Positions 32,184-44,615 of a stretch of 64,000 nt of DNA are shown here, one piece after another. Numbering within the stretch: position 1 is the stretch's first letter; each line of letters starts with the position of its first letter. The translations under genes and the position numbers were made by a program. The DNA comes from Neocallimastix lanati (nom. inval.) (Eukaryota > Neocallimastigomycota > Neocallimastigomycetes > Neocallimastigales > Neocallimastigaceae). The stretch covers positions 571,501 through 635,500 of the forward strand of contig JACVTC010000106.1 of NCBI GenBank assembly GCA_016946835.1, written 5' to 3'. The notes beneath the pieces are model-generated. The model did no database searches. It was not told the DNA's origin and worked only from the letters and a program-made list of their open reading frames with translations.

Positions 32184-34193
32184 TTATTTTCTTTTATATC
32201 TATAATTTCTAATTATTCGTTTTGTATCAACTCGATTGTTGTTATAACTAATAATCTCTTTTAACATAATCTCAGGTTTGGGCATCAAAATTTTATTAAT
32301 ATTTATTTTATCTTTATCATTATTTTGAATAAGAATAAAGGGAATTTTAATTATCTTTTTAATTTTCTTTATTTTTATTTCCTTAATACTACCAGCCTTT
32401 ACCATTTTATTTTGTTCATTTATCGGAGAAATATTATTATCAATTTTTCTTTCTTTTATATTAACATTATTTTTAATTAAATACTCTTTTTTTGTAAATT
32501 GCTCATTTTTATTTTCATATAAAGTAATTTGAATAGTATTTATTTTTAAACATTTATTATCGTTAATATTTAATTCCTTAATCAAACTAAAAGTTATAGA
32601 ATTATTAGTTTTATTATTAACACTATTAACTTTAATAGATTCATTGATATTTATTTCTTCTTCTACAATTTTATGACTATTTCCTTTGTTATCTGTGAAA
32701 TTATTTTTATTTTCTTCTTTAATAATTAAAATATTATTGTTTGTTTCATATTTCCTATTATTAGTATTTCCTATTTTATTATTTTTTTCTCTGAAATTAT
32801 CTATTTTTAACATGTTTAATTTATTTTGTTCCACTTTTATTACGTCATCCATTGTATCATTTTTATTATTATTAATTTTATTATTATAATTATTATTTTT
32901 ATTATTATTAATATTCATATTATTTTTGTTATTGTTATAATTCTTAGTCAAGTTCGGTATATTATTATTTAAAATGTTATTATTTATTTTATTCTTATTT
33001 ATACTCTCATTAATGTTATCAATATTATTTTTATCTTTACTGCTGCCATTTCCTTTATAATTACTATTCTTGTTACTATTGTTAATTGTTGAATTATTAT
33101 TTAATTTTGGTTTTAAAATTTTCCGATTTATTAAATTGTATGATATATTATTATCACTAATATTATCATAATTTCCAACCCTAACCCCTAAATTATTGAT
33201 GTTATTAATATCTATACTATTATTATTATTTTTGGAATTTCCTTTAGCTTTAATTAGTGATGCATATCTATCATCTTTACTTCGTCTAGTACCAGTGAAA
33301 TAGCTTTTGGGAGAATTGATGTAATTAGAAAAATTATGATCTTGTTTTATTCTGACCAAGTTAGCACAATTCTTAGTAAGATGACCAGGCTTATCACAAA
33401 AGAAACAAGTTTTAATTTGTAAATGTTTCATTTTATTTACATTATTATAATTATTTGGGATATTATAATTAACTTTATGGATATCATTAGAAGGCATATT
33501 TATAGAAGTACTCCTCAAGTTCCTAAAATTCGTACAATTTCTATTCCATGAATTATTAGTGTTATTAATAGAAGTAACAATTGGTTGCTTAATAGATGAA
33601 TAATTATTATAATTATATGAACTTCTTTCATTTCTCCAGCGAGATTCCTGTAATATATTTTCGTATTTTTCTGCCTTTCTACAAGCATCTACTAAAGAAT
33701 CATATTCCTCCATTGCAATCCTTATATAAATTTGTGTTCTTGGTAGAAGAGCATTCACATAATCTATAACTGAAATAGAAGCTTTATCTTCCGTTTCCAA
33801 TTGATCATATAAATCTAAGTATTTCGTATTAAAATTATACACCGTCTCTTTTGGCTCAATAATTAAACGTTTTAATTGTCTTAATTTGTCGCCCTTTTGG
33901 TTTTCTCTCCAATATTTCTTTTTTATGAGATCAACACATTCATCTAATGTAAGAGCTCTATTTACCTTTGTTTCTTTTTTCATAAGTACCCTTACAATAT
34001 CATCTTCAGCAGCCGCAATAATGTAACTAAATTTCTTTATATCGGTAGTAATACCTTCTCTCCTAAACCAATTATTAATTCTAAATTTCCATATTTCTGC
34101 ATCTCTACTAGATCCACCAATTCTCGGAAGAGTACTAGTATCAACGTTAACCTTACCCGAACTTGTACTTCTGAGGGAACCGGTACCTGGCAT
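32184..34193 (-). CDS. TRG-III gag (intact)
   Basis: 669-residue uninterrupted frame. Residues 25-190 resemble Ty3/gypsy-type gag (AEIWKFRINNWFRREG, CVDLIKKKYWRENQKGDKLR, then ETVYNFNTKYLDLYDQL). A single CCHC zinc knuckle, CFFCDKPGHLTKNC, lies near residue 260. A long Asn/Lys/Ile-rich region follows, and a conserved basic tail ends NNRVDTKRIIRNYRYKRK. The start ATG is 460 bp inside the 5' LTR. Gag would assemble particles and bind the element RNA. Being intact, it is the youngest-looking of the three. Confidence 0.85.
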   Translation of the reverse strand: MPGTGSLRSTSSGKVNVDTSTLPRIGGSSRDAEIWKFRINNWFRREGITTDIKKFSYIIAAAEDDIVRVLMKKETKVNRALTLDECVDLIKKKYWRENQKGDKLRQLKRLIIEPKETVYNFNTKYLDLYDQLETEDKASISVIDYVNALLPRTQIYIRIAMEEYDSLVDACRKAEKYENILQESRWRNERSSYNYNNYSSIKQPIVTSINNTNNSWNRNCTNFRNLRSTSINMPSNDIHKVNYNIPNNYNNVNKMKHLQIKTCFFCDKPGHLTKNCANLVRIKQDHNFSNYINSPKSYFTGTRRSKDDRYASLIKAKGNSKNNNNSIDINNINNLGVRVGNYDNISDNNISYNLINRKILKPKLNNNSTINNSNKNSNYKGNGSSKDKNNIDNINESINKNKINNNILNNNIPNLTKNYNNNKNNMNINNNKNNNYNNKINNNKNDTMDDVIKVEQNKLNMLKIDNFREKNNKIGNTNNRKYETNNNILIIKEENKNNFTDNKGNSHKIVEEEININESIKVNSVNNKTNNSITFSLIKELNINDNKCLKINTIQITLYENKNEQFTKKEYLIKNNVNIKERKIDNNISPINEQNKMVKAGSIKEIKIKKIKKIIKIPFILIQNNDKDKININKILMPKPEIMLKEIISYNNNRVDTKRIIRNYRYKRK

Positions 34194-34652
34194 TTTATTT
34201 CCAATTAATTAATTATGCAGTTATTCGTTATTAATACTGTTATTTGTTATTAATATTTAATATTATATATATATTTATATATATATATATTATTATTATT
34301 TTTTTTTTTTTTTTTTTTTATTTTTATTATTATTATTTAATATAATTATAATTTTTTTCCTAATACTTATTAATATTTATTTATTTTAAAACAATTTATT
34401 TAAACTATACTAAAATGAATGGAAATAGATATAATACATAACTCTCTCTTCACCAAAAAAATAAAATAATTATAAATAGCCAATAAAAAAAAAATAAAAA
34501 TTTATATCCAAAACAGTGTATTTTAATTAATCCTAACTGAAGAGAATTTATGTAAATATATACGGATTTATAATTAATTAACAAAATTACTAAACACCAC
34601 TACTTATAAATTACTTTTTACACAGCACATCCCCGATATCTCCACCAATTTT

Positions 34653-35034
34653 TGATATACGGGACTTTTATGTGCAATAATTTATAAGCAGTGGGTTTTA
34701 AATAATGGTAGTTTAGTAATTTTATTAATAAAATTATAATATTCGTACAATTAAAATAATAATTCTAATTCCTAAAAATTTACAAGAGAGTTCTCTATTT
34801 CAAATATAAATAATTTAATCTATTTATAAGAAATAGGTAATATATTAATTATATATTCTAATATATAGAACTATATAAATTTTATATGAAATAAAGTATT
34901 ATAATTATTATAATTATAATACATATTGAAATAAAATAAAATAAAATAATTATTATCAAAAAGATATAAATTTAATATTTAATAATTATTATTAAATATA
35001 CAAATATGTTACTACACATATTTGTTTTATATCA
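34653..35034 (-). repeat. TRG-III 5' LTR
   Basis: 382 bp, TGATAT...ATATCA on the minus strand, nearly identical to its partner at 31711-32095. Confidence 0.92.
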
Positions 35035-37243
35035 TTTTACATAAATCTTCATCTGAAAATTTGGAAAATGATAATACATATGATCATAATAATAATACTA
35101 GTGATCGACATAAAATTATTGAAATTTCTAATAAAACTATGGATAATAAAAATTCATCAAAAAATGATGAAAATTTTAATAATAAAAATTTTTTATCAAA
35201 CAATGACAATAAAATTACAAATTTTAAAAATTCCAACACACCCATTAATAAAATTACTAATAATTTACCTATTTCATCAAACTCGCAAAATGATAATACT
35301 TTTAATAATTATACCCTTAATAAGGCTTCAAATGATACTATTATTTCCAACTCCTAAGTTGATATTTCTTCACAAGACATCAATAATTCTAATACTCAAG
35401 ATTCACCAAAAATTGATATTAATATTTCTGATAATTCCAATTTTAACAATCCAATCAATACCAATAATAATCTGCAATACAACGATGATTTATACCAAGA
35501 TAATCAGTCTCTTACATCAATTGCTCATAATATTATTAAATCTAATGAAAATGAAATTATGGATGATATAATGATTAATAACGATGAAGTTAATAATTCT
35601 CATTCTTCCAGAAAACGTTCTTTACCCCCAAATTCTCCAGATTCCAAAACAGTTATTCCTTCTACTCTTAGAACTTTAAGAAGAAAGTTGGATATTGATG
35701 ATTCCTATATGATCGCTTCTATTTATTCTGATTCCCCAAATAGCTATGATGAAGCTATTAGTTGCAAAAATAAAAATCGCTGGATTAATGCCATTAAAGA
35801 TGAATTAAATAATTTATATTCAAATAAGATTATGACTTTTGTTTCAAAAGTTCCTCCTGGAAAAAACATTATTTCTACGAAATGGGTTTTTGCTACTAAG
35901 AGGGATAGTAATAATTTTATTTACAAATATAAAGCTCGTCTGGTTGCCAGAGGCTTCCGTCAAAAATGGGGTATTGATTATGATCTTACTTATTCCCCAA
36001 CTTTAAATATTGATAGTCTTAAACTCATTTTTGCTTTATCTGATGCTTTTCATTGGGACATTTTTCAACTCGATATTAAGGCTGCTTACCTTAATGCTCC
36101 TCTCGACAAGGATATTTACACTACCATTCCTAAAGGCGATATAAACTTTGGGAGGGGATACTGGAAACTAAACAAAGCATTATATGGCCTTAAGCAATCC
36201 GGTAGACAGTGGTATGAAACAATAAGAAAATTTTTAATTAATAATAATTTTGAACAAATAAAAGCCGAACAATGTATATTCAAACATACAATAAATAATA
36301 AAACAAAATGTATAATTGGACTCTATGTTGATGACATGGTCATTGCTGGTGAAATAAAATTTATCAAAGATATAATATCAAAAATTAAAAGAAAATTCAA
36401 AATATCAAATTGTGGACCAATCGAATATATTTTAGGTATTAAAGTAGAAAAACAAAATAATAGTTATATAATTTCACAGAAAAGCTTTATTGAAAATATG
36501 TTAGAAAAATTCAACATAAACAATACTCGAAAAAGAAAAACACCCTGCACAGGAGACAATGATATATCCGAAAATAAAAAGCCTTTCGATAAAACAATAT
36601 ACAAAAGTGCAATTGGATCCTTAATTTATTTATCAAAATGTACAAGGCCGGAAATTTCTTTCGCTGTAAATAAAGCTTCCAGAAAATGCGAACAACCAAC
36701 AATTTCAGACTGGAACAAAGTAATAAATATTTTAAAATATATAAATAGTACAAAAGATTATAAAATTAAATATGATGGAAAAGGGGAGTTAATTGCATAC
36801 ACGGACTCAGATTTCACAGGCGATAAAATTGATAAAAAGTCTACTTCAGGTGGAATTATTTTAATGGGAAAAAGTCCTATATGCTAGATATCTAAAAAAC
36901 AAACGTGCGTTGCTACTTCTACCGCAGAGGCCAAATATATAAGTACTTCAGAAAACGTCAAGAAAATATTATGGATAAGAAACATTATTAAAGAAATATT
37001 AAATAAGAAATTAAATATAACAATCTACACTGATAATCAAGCAAGTAAATGTATAATGGAAAATGGTGAAATCAATACTAAGTTAAAACATATAGATGTC
37101 AGATACCATTTCAATAGAGATAACATATTAAAGAAAAGAATAAATCTAAAATATATAGACACGGAAAACATTCTAGCCGACATATAAACAAAAGATTCAA
37201 ATGGTGCAAAAATACTAAAATTTACAAATAATATTTTTATATA
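35035..37243 (+). pseudogene. Copia-1 pol part 2: linker, reverse transcriptase, RNase H
   Basis: The frame continues from part 1. An Asn/Ser-rich linker has one in-frame TAA at 35355. RT follows: NRWINAIKDELNNLYSNKI, TKWVFATKRD, YKARLVARGFRQKWGIDYD, QLDIKAAYLNAPLD and catalytic YVDDM near 36325. RNase H (TDSDFTGD and later KQTCVATSTAEAKYI) is interrupted by TAG at 36885, where relatives have Trp, and by TAA near 37186. Both substitutions are single-base nonsense changes in an otherwise well kept frame. Confidence 0.85.
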
Positions 37244-37265
37244 AAAATCTCATTTGAGGGGGAGG

Positions 37266-37564
37266 GATAACTACTTAATAATTATACTATATATTTATTT
37301 ATATTATTTTATATATTTATTTATTATGTAATTTATTAAAGTGTACTTGTGTTAATGTTTTATGTAAATTAGTTGATACGTTTATTTTATATTGTATAAA
37401 TTATGTTAACAATCATTTTAATTATTTTGTGTAACATGTATTTACGTAACAAATGTATTCATGTGATATAGTTCTATATAAACATCATGAATGTACTATT
37501 AACTTCTCTCTTTGTTAACCATAATACTTTCGTATTATATTAAATAAATTAACAACATATATCA
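37266..37564 (+). repeat. Copia-1 3' LTR
   Basis: 299 bp, nearly identical to 22199-22499, preceded by the purine tract GAGGGGGAGGG and followed directly by (TTA)n. Confidence 0.92.
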
Positions 37565-39134
<1,570 letters not shown>

Positions 39135-39143
39135 GAATTTAAT

Positions 39144-39196
39144 GGGGGTGTGTCATTTCGAAAATTTTTATTACATAAATTTGTATTTTGTTGTAG
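39144..39196 (+). repeat. MULE left terminal inverted repeat
   Basis: GGGGGTGTGTCATTTCGAAA to TTGTTGTA, pairing with the right end with only a few mismatches or single-base indels. Confidence 0.88.
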
Positions 39197-39580
39197 TGCA
39201 TTTCGGAAAACATGGCGTATTATAATGTAATAAATAAATAAATGAATAAATAAATTATAAATGAATAAATAAAATTTTAAATGATAATAAAAATAATTAA
39301 GACAAACGTATATTATGTCTAAAAAAATTTTTTTAGATAATTAAATAAAAAAATATATATATATATAATTACTACATATATAAAATAATTATTATATTTT
39401 TTTTATTTTATTTTAAATATTATTAATTATTATTAATACATTAATACCTTGTTTATATTATCAACAGAATTACATACGTAATTATATAATTGAATAATTT
39501 AAAAAAAATAAATATATAAATAGGTTTATAATTAGTATTTTTTATAATATTATATTAAAGTATTAATTTTATAAATTAAA

Positions 39581-40030
39581 ATGTTTAAAAAATTATTAAC
39601 TGCTTTATTAATTGCTACTGCATGCATTACTTATGTTTGTAGTATAAAATTAGTTGGACCATCTATATATTCAGATATATATCATCTATATTTCCTTAAT
39701 TCTAGAGATCGCAAAAATACATATATATGTAAAGGTTATGGTATTATAAAAAATAGTAATTGTGGATTTTATGACTGTTTCCTCCGTAATTCAGTAGCTA
39801 ATTATAGAGAAATCCCTGTTGGAGCATATCTTAGAGATACACAATATAAAAATCCAGATAGATGTAAATAGATTACTAGACATATAAATACCAAAAATGG
39901 ATGTTATTACACACCAAATAACACAAGAGGTGGATTTTCATGGAGAGGTTATGTTAATCGTGATGCTCGTGTTTATGATATAGTTGGTAAATACTGTCTT
40001 ACTGAATATGGTTGGTGTTGGCGTGGTTAA
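39581..40030 (+). CDS. Small secreted Cys-rich protein inside the MULE, with an internal TAG
   Basis: The ATG at 39581 opens a frame with a clear signal peptide (FKKLLTALLIATACITYVCS). The mature part has cysteine pairs (YICKGYG, NCGFYDCFL). The frame meets TAG at 39869 after 96 residues, but coding character continues in the same frame (NGCYYTPNNTRGGFSWRGYV, YCLTEYGWCWRG) to TAA at 40028, 149 residues in all. Either the gene has one nonsense mutation or the stop is read through. I do not recognise the family. It lies on the strand opposite the transposase, within the terminal repeats, and is less AT-rich than the surroundings, as expected for captured host DNA. Confidence 0.6.
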
Positions 40031-40633
40031 ATAAATAAAAAATAGATTTTTTATGGATTAATTTTAAATTTATTATTAAACTAAATATTATTTTTTTATA
40101 AATTAAGATAATATATAAACCATATAAATATATATAAGTTTAACATATATAAAAATATTAAATAATAAAGTATATAGGTGAAATAAATATAAAATAAAAT
40201 AAAATAAAAATAAGTATAATAATTATTTTATATATATAGTAATCATATATTTTAATTTTTTTTCATTTATTTTTCTAAAAAAAAAAAAAATTTAGTTATA
40301 ATAACGTTTGTCTTTTAATTATTATATTTTATTATAGTAAATAAAAAAATTTAAATGAAAAATAAATAGTTTTAATTATTTATAATTCATATTTTCATAA
40401 ACGATATATATAAATATTAATTTAAATGATATAAGAATTAAAAATTAAAACAATAAGAGTTGAATAATTGATCCTATTAAAATAATTAATTATTTGTATA
40501 GTAATATTTATAATGTTTGATCAATATGAATCAATTATTATTAAAATATAATAATAACAATTAGAATTTTAATAAAATAATATAAATCTTTTATTGAATT
40601 TAATATTTTTAATAACATAATTAATTTTGAAAA

Positions 40634-41036
40634 GTATATTGATATTAATAAAATTTATAATAATATAATATTGATATTGATATTAATAAAATTTTTAATT
40701 ATATAATATTGATATTGATATTAATAAAATTTTTAATTATATAATATTGATATTGATATTAATAAAATTTTTAATTATATAATATTGATATTGATATTAA
40801 TAAAATTTTTAATTATATAATATTGATATTGATATTAATAAAATTTTTAATTATATAATATTGATATTGATATTAATAAAATTTTTAATTATATAATATT
40901 GATATTGATATTAATAAAATTTTTAATTATATAATATTGATATTGATATTAATAAAATTTTTAATTATATAATATTGATATTGATATTAATAAAATTAAT
41001 TATATAATATTGATATTGATATTAATAAAATTTTAA
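40634..41036 (+). repeat. 38-bp minisatellite, about 10 copies
   Basis: Unit ATTGATATTGATATTAATAA plus AATTTTTAATTATATAAT, repeated in register with very few differences. The last copy has lost a few bases. Confidence 0.93.
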
Positions 41037-41399
41037 CTAGTATCAAATAAATCGGTTTTAGTTATAAATTACTTAATAAAAATAACTAAAAGATAATTTC
41101 TATTAAGATTATTAAATAAACACAATAGGTAAATAAATTTGTATTTTTCTAGCATTTTTTTAAATTAAGATTATTTAATTATTATTTAAAGGATTATAAA
41201 TATAAATTTAAAATATATAAATTTGTATTTCTCTAGTATTTTTTTAAATTAAGATTATTTATTTTAAATTAATATTTATATCGTTTAAATCAATTAAACA
41301 ACCTTTCCATAATTTAACTAATTCATTTCTGTTGTATCCATTATAAAATAAATTTATTTCCTTAATTTTGTAATTTTCAATTAAAATTTCAATTTCATT

Positions 41400-42694
41400 A
41401 GTTGCACTAAATATTTTTTGCTTTTTTTTCAAGTTCCTTTAGTTCTCCTTTGGTAATCATTATAAGATAAGTTTTCTTCTTCTTTTAATATATATATTAA
41501 TTTATAAAATTAAGGCTTATTTGGAAATATATTATTTAAGTAGCTATTATAAGATTCTGATGCATTGTTTGTTAAATGCTCTATATTTTCATAATAATTC
41601 CAATTATTAACATTATACTTAAGTAAATAATTTTTATTAAAATATTCTAAAAATTGTAGAAAATTATTATACTTTTTTTTTTTGACAAATTCTTTTTATT
41701 ATAATATAAATATCAAATATATAGTTAGGTTTATAAACGGTAAGTTCGAAATAGCTTTATAATAAATATATACATCATTATTATTCTTCACTTCATGATA
41801 ACATAATTATATTTTTTTGTTTTTCTAATGATCTTTTGTAATGCCAAACACAATATTTAATATTTATATTGGGAAAAACTTTTTTTGCGGCATTAGATAT
41901 ACCTTGTTCAAAATCACAATGAAAATTAATTGTAGTAATTAATGTATTACTCCTAAATTTATTTGAATTTTTTTTTATTTCTTTAAATAATGTTTCATAT
42001 ATAGATTGTTTTTTATTTTTTAATATAGAAATGGAAGTAGTGTAAAACATATTTAATTCCCCAACATAAGTTCTTGTTATAAATAACTGATAACTAAATT
42101 TCGGTGCTGTATAAAATGTACCGTCCGCAAATATATTTTTATGATAATTCGAAAATAAATATGCTTGGGATGGTGATTAAAAGATTATTAGATCAGTATT
42201 TTTAAATATCATAAAATTTTCATTTCTTTTTGTTTTATAATATTTTGATTCAATGGGAATATCATCAAAACTTTTTATGTTTGGAGGAAAATGTTTATTT
42301 ATATTTCTTATTATTTGGGATCTAATTGTACTATATTCGGGACATATAAGTCCCATTTCTTGAGAAACGGCATTAAATATATATTTAGGTTTTATATCCA
42401 TAGGAATGGAATTTTTCTTAATTTCTTCCTTAATTTTATGCTTTGCTACTGATATAGACACATCAATTTCTTTTTCGAGATGGTTATGTAAACTTTCATA
42501 TTTTAAAACCTCCTTTTTATCATTTAAAATAATTAAAGATTTACATTTATTTAAAGTCTTATATTCAGTGCATCTATAAATTTTTGATTTATCTTTCCTT
42601 TGAAATGAAAAATTAAATTTGTGTTTTTTATTAATAATAATTTGTTCATTTCTTCGATTTGTTTCAGTTATTTCAATTTATATATTGTCTTCCA
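41400..42694 (-). pseudogene. FLYWCH-MULE transposase pseudogene
   Basis: Starts MEDNI at 42694 with a stop at codon 6. A FLYWCH-like zinc finger follows (YRCTEYKTLNKCKS...SLHNHLEKE), then the 42177-42461 frame (KYIFNAVSQEMGLICPE). After a stop at 42177 come the MULE core DGTFYTAPKFSYQLF (first catalytic Asp), FHCDFEQGISNAAKKVFP (second Asp) and CVWHYKRSLEKQ, with another stop at 41793. After more breaks, WNYYENIEHLTNNASESYNS carries the third acidic residue in a TNN-x2-E motif. At least four lesions make it inactive. Confidence 0.85.
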
Positions 42695-42819
42695 TTAATA
42701 ATTAAAATTTTTCAATAAAATATTTTAATATACTTTTAAATGCTTTGAAACTTTTTTTTTTTTTTAATATTTAAAATAATAAACCTTTTTTTAATTAGTT
42801 ATATAATTATTTAAATAAT

Positions 42820-43140
42820 TATTTAATTATTAATTATTTATTATTTCTTTATTTACTATTTTATTTATTTATTTTTATTTTTATTTTTTATTTTTTATTT
42901 TATTTTATTTTTTTTTAATTTTTAATGCTTAAAAAATAAATTTTTATTTATTTTTATTTTTATTTTTTATTTTTTATTTTATTTTATTTTTTTTATTTTT
43001 TAATGCTTAAAAAACAAATTTTTATTTATTTTTATTTTATTTTTTAATGTTTAAAAAAAAAAGTTTTCTTATTTCTTATTTTTATTTTATTTTTTAAGCA
43101 TTAAAAAATATAATGTTTATTTTTTATTTTATTTTTCAAT
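42820..43140 (+). repeat. Degenerate T-rich tandem repeat
   Basis: Three to four imperfect units of (TTTTTATTTTA)-like sequence, each ending in AATGCTTAAAAAA or AATGTTTAAAAAA, roughly 100 bp apart. The last unit appears partly inverted (AAGCATTAAAAAA). Confidence 0.7.
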
Positions 43141-43481
43141 GTTAAATAGAAATACCTAACATAATTATTATTTATTGAAGTGTTGTATTTCGCCAAAAGT
43201 TGAATTTCGTCCAAGTTGAATTTCGCCAAATTATTGGTGGCTTATAAAATTTCGTCATAAAATATCACCACATTTATTATTCACGCCACATTGTGAATAT
43301 ATAACTTTTTAAAAATTGTAGAAAAAGCCACAAAACTATGATACAATAAGATATACGCCCCACGTAAAATTACGTGTTTGAAAATTTTTGAGAATTGTAA
43401 TTTTATTTATTTAATTAATTAATTATTATTCATTAAAATTTTAATAAAATTAAGTGGCTTAAAATTAAAAATATTTAAGCC

Positions 43482-43534
43482 ATACAACAAAATACAAATT
43501 TTTGTAATAAAAATTTTCGAAATGCACACTCCCC
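43482..43534 (-). repeat. MULE right terminal inverted repeat
   Basis: Reverse complement begins GGGGAGTGTGCATTTCGAAA, matching the left end. Confidence 0.88.
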
Positions 43535-43543
43535 GAATTTAAT

Positions 43544-43835
43544 TTAGAATAATTCAATGCTAGAATATTGTTTTTATTATTGTTATTATTATTGTTGTTG
43601 TTGTTGTTGTTGTTTTAATTTATTCCACTATATTTACAAATTTTAATATTTAAAATTACATTTACCATCAAATATATATATTTATGTCATAACTTCAAAA
43701 AGGAGATCGTGCATTTCTCAATCGTGGATTTCATAATGTGGCGTATGTTATTTTTAAAATAAAGCCATACATTTAAGATATTGTATACAATCATAAATAA
43801 ATATATATATTAATTATTATTTTAAAAGAAATAAT
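43544..43835. other. AT-rich spacer with (TTG)n run
   Basis: Short (TTG)n/(TTA)n run near 43570-43615 and a GTGCATTTC...ATGTGGCGT motif at 43711-43745 also seen near 39177 and 56770. No gene. Confidence 0.55.
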
Positions 43836-44097
43836 TAAAAGTGTAAACTAGTTTTTAAATTTATATATAAACTTTATTTATTATTTTATTATTTATTAAA
43901 TTTATCAATTGATACAGATATAAAATTTTGGAAAATTACATTCATTTTATACTACATGTGGCTTAATAATAATACAATGAAATTATTTTACATGTATAAA
44001 ATAATTTATTACAAATAACGAAAATATTATTAACAATGAATTTCAAAATAAAATTTAATTTAATATATTTCAAAATAGATTTTGTTATATTTTAACA
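43836..44097 (-). repeat. Copia-2 3' LTR
   Basis: 262 bp, minus-strand start TGTTAAAATATAACAAAATC. It carries about 18 bp of extra T/A-rich sequence near 43871-43895 relative to the 5' LTR, and is otherwise nearly identical. Confidence 0.9.
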
Positions 44098-44124
44098 TTC
44101 CCCTGTCAAACTTAATTTTCTGAT

Positions 44125-44615
44125 AAAGAACTCCGTGAGATCGGGTCAATGGTTAACGCGTATACCCTGAGGTCAATAGTCCGGAGTGCAATTCCACCTT
44201 ACCACTCATTATAATCCATTTGACAGCCTAACCCTAAATCGAACAAGTCATCGTCTACACTATGATCGTGCTTCTCAGTTGTACGTATACATTGCCTGAA
44301 GCGGGGTGATTCCTGCGTATTGTAAATCCTCATTAGTTAATGTATCTGCGTGTTTATCACGTGTTAGGATAGATTTCCTAATTTAGAGAAAGGTAATGTA
44401 GTAAATAAATAATGTTATAGTGTATGTGGTTGTGGCTTGCCGTATCCATCATCTCCAAATTTTGTGGTTCTGTAATCCGTGACTGAGAGCGTCGACGCCG
44501 AAATGGTATGGCATGGGAGCACTTTGTTGTATCCTGATACACCCGCTATAAAGTTTGTCTGATATTAGTTGTCTGTTGTGGCTGGGATGATATGATCAAG
44601 ACTTACAAGGGATAG

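Larger units (their letters stand above)
31711..35034 (-). mobile_element. Non-autonomous LTR element TRG-III (intact gag)
   Basis: 3324 bp on the minus strand. 5' LTR 34653-35034, primer site 34628-34647, intact gag 32184-34193, 3' LTR 31711-32095. Flanked by TTTT on both sides (31707-31710 and 35035-35038). Only 26 bp of Copia-1 separates it from TRG-II. No RT or integrase, so movement would need enzymes supplied in trans. Confidence 0.88.
22199..37564 (+). mobile_element. Ty1/copia retrotransposon Copia-1 with three nested LTR elements
   Basis: Flanked by near-identical direct LTRs (22199-22499 and 37266-37564). Internal order: primer-binding site, gag, CCHC knuckle, protease, integrase, [nested elements 25870-35034], linker, reverse transcriptase, RNase H, purine tract (GAGGGGGAGGGA). 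The integrase-before-RT order is diagnostic of Ty1/copia. Removing the nested elements leaves about 6.2 kb, a normal copia length. Both ends abut TTA repeat, so it inserted into a microsatellite. Three in-frame stops and a gag frame break make it inactive, yet the LTRs remain almost identical. Confidence 0.93.
39144..43534 (-). mobile_element. MULE (Mutator-like) DNA transposon with TIRs, 9-bp TSD and cargo
   Basis: 4391 bp flanked by perfect 9-bp duplications GAATTTAAT (39135-39143 and 43535-43543). Terminal inverted repeats of about 52 bp (39144-39196 and 43482-43534) share CATTTCGAAAATTTTTATTA and ATTTGTATTTTGTTGTA. Inside are a broken FLYWCH/MULE transposase on the minus strand, a small secreted-protein gene on the plus strand, a 38-bp minisatellite and T-rich repeats. 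A 9-bp duplication is characteristic of Mutator-like elements. Confidence 0.9.

Noticed and set aside
35068-35571. 167-residue Ile/Leu-rich ORF on the plus strand
   Set aside because: Out-of-frame shadow of the Copia-1 pol linker. The real frame is the one joining 35035 to 36887.
44143-44215. Possible tRNA gene at the start of the SINE-like element
   Set aside because: A- and B-box matches are present, but the T-stem and acceptor stem do not pair, so no cloverleaf forms. It is called a promoter-like head only.
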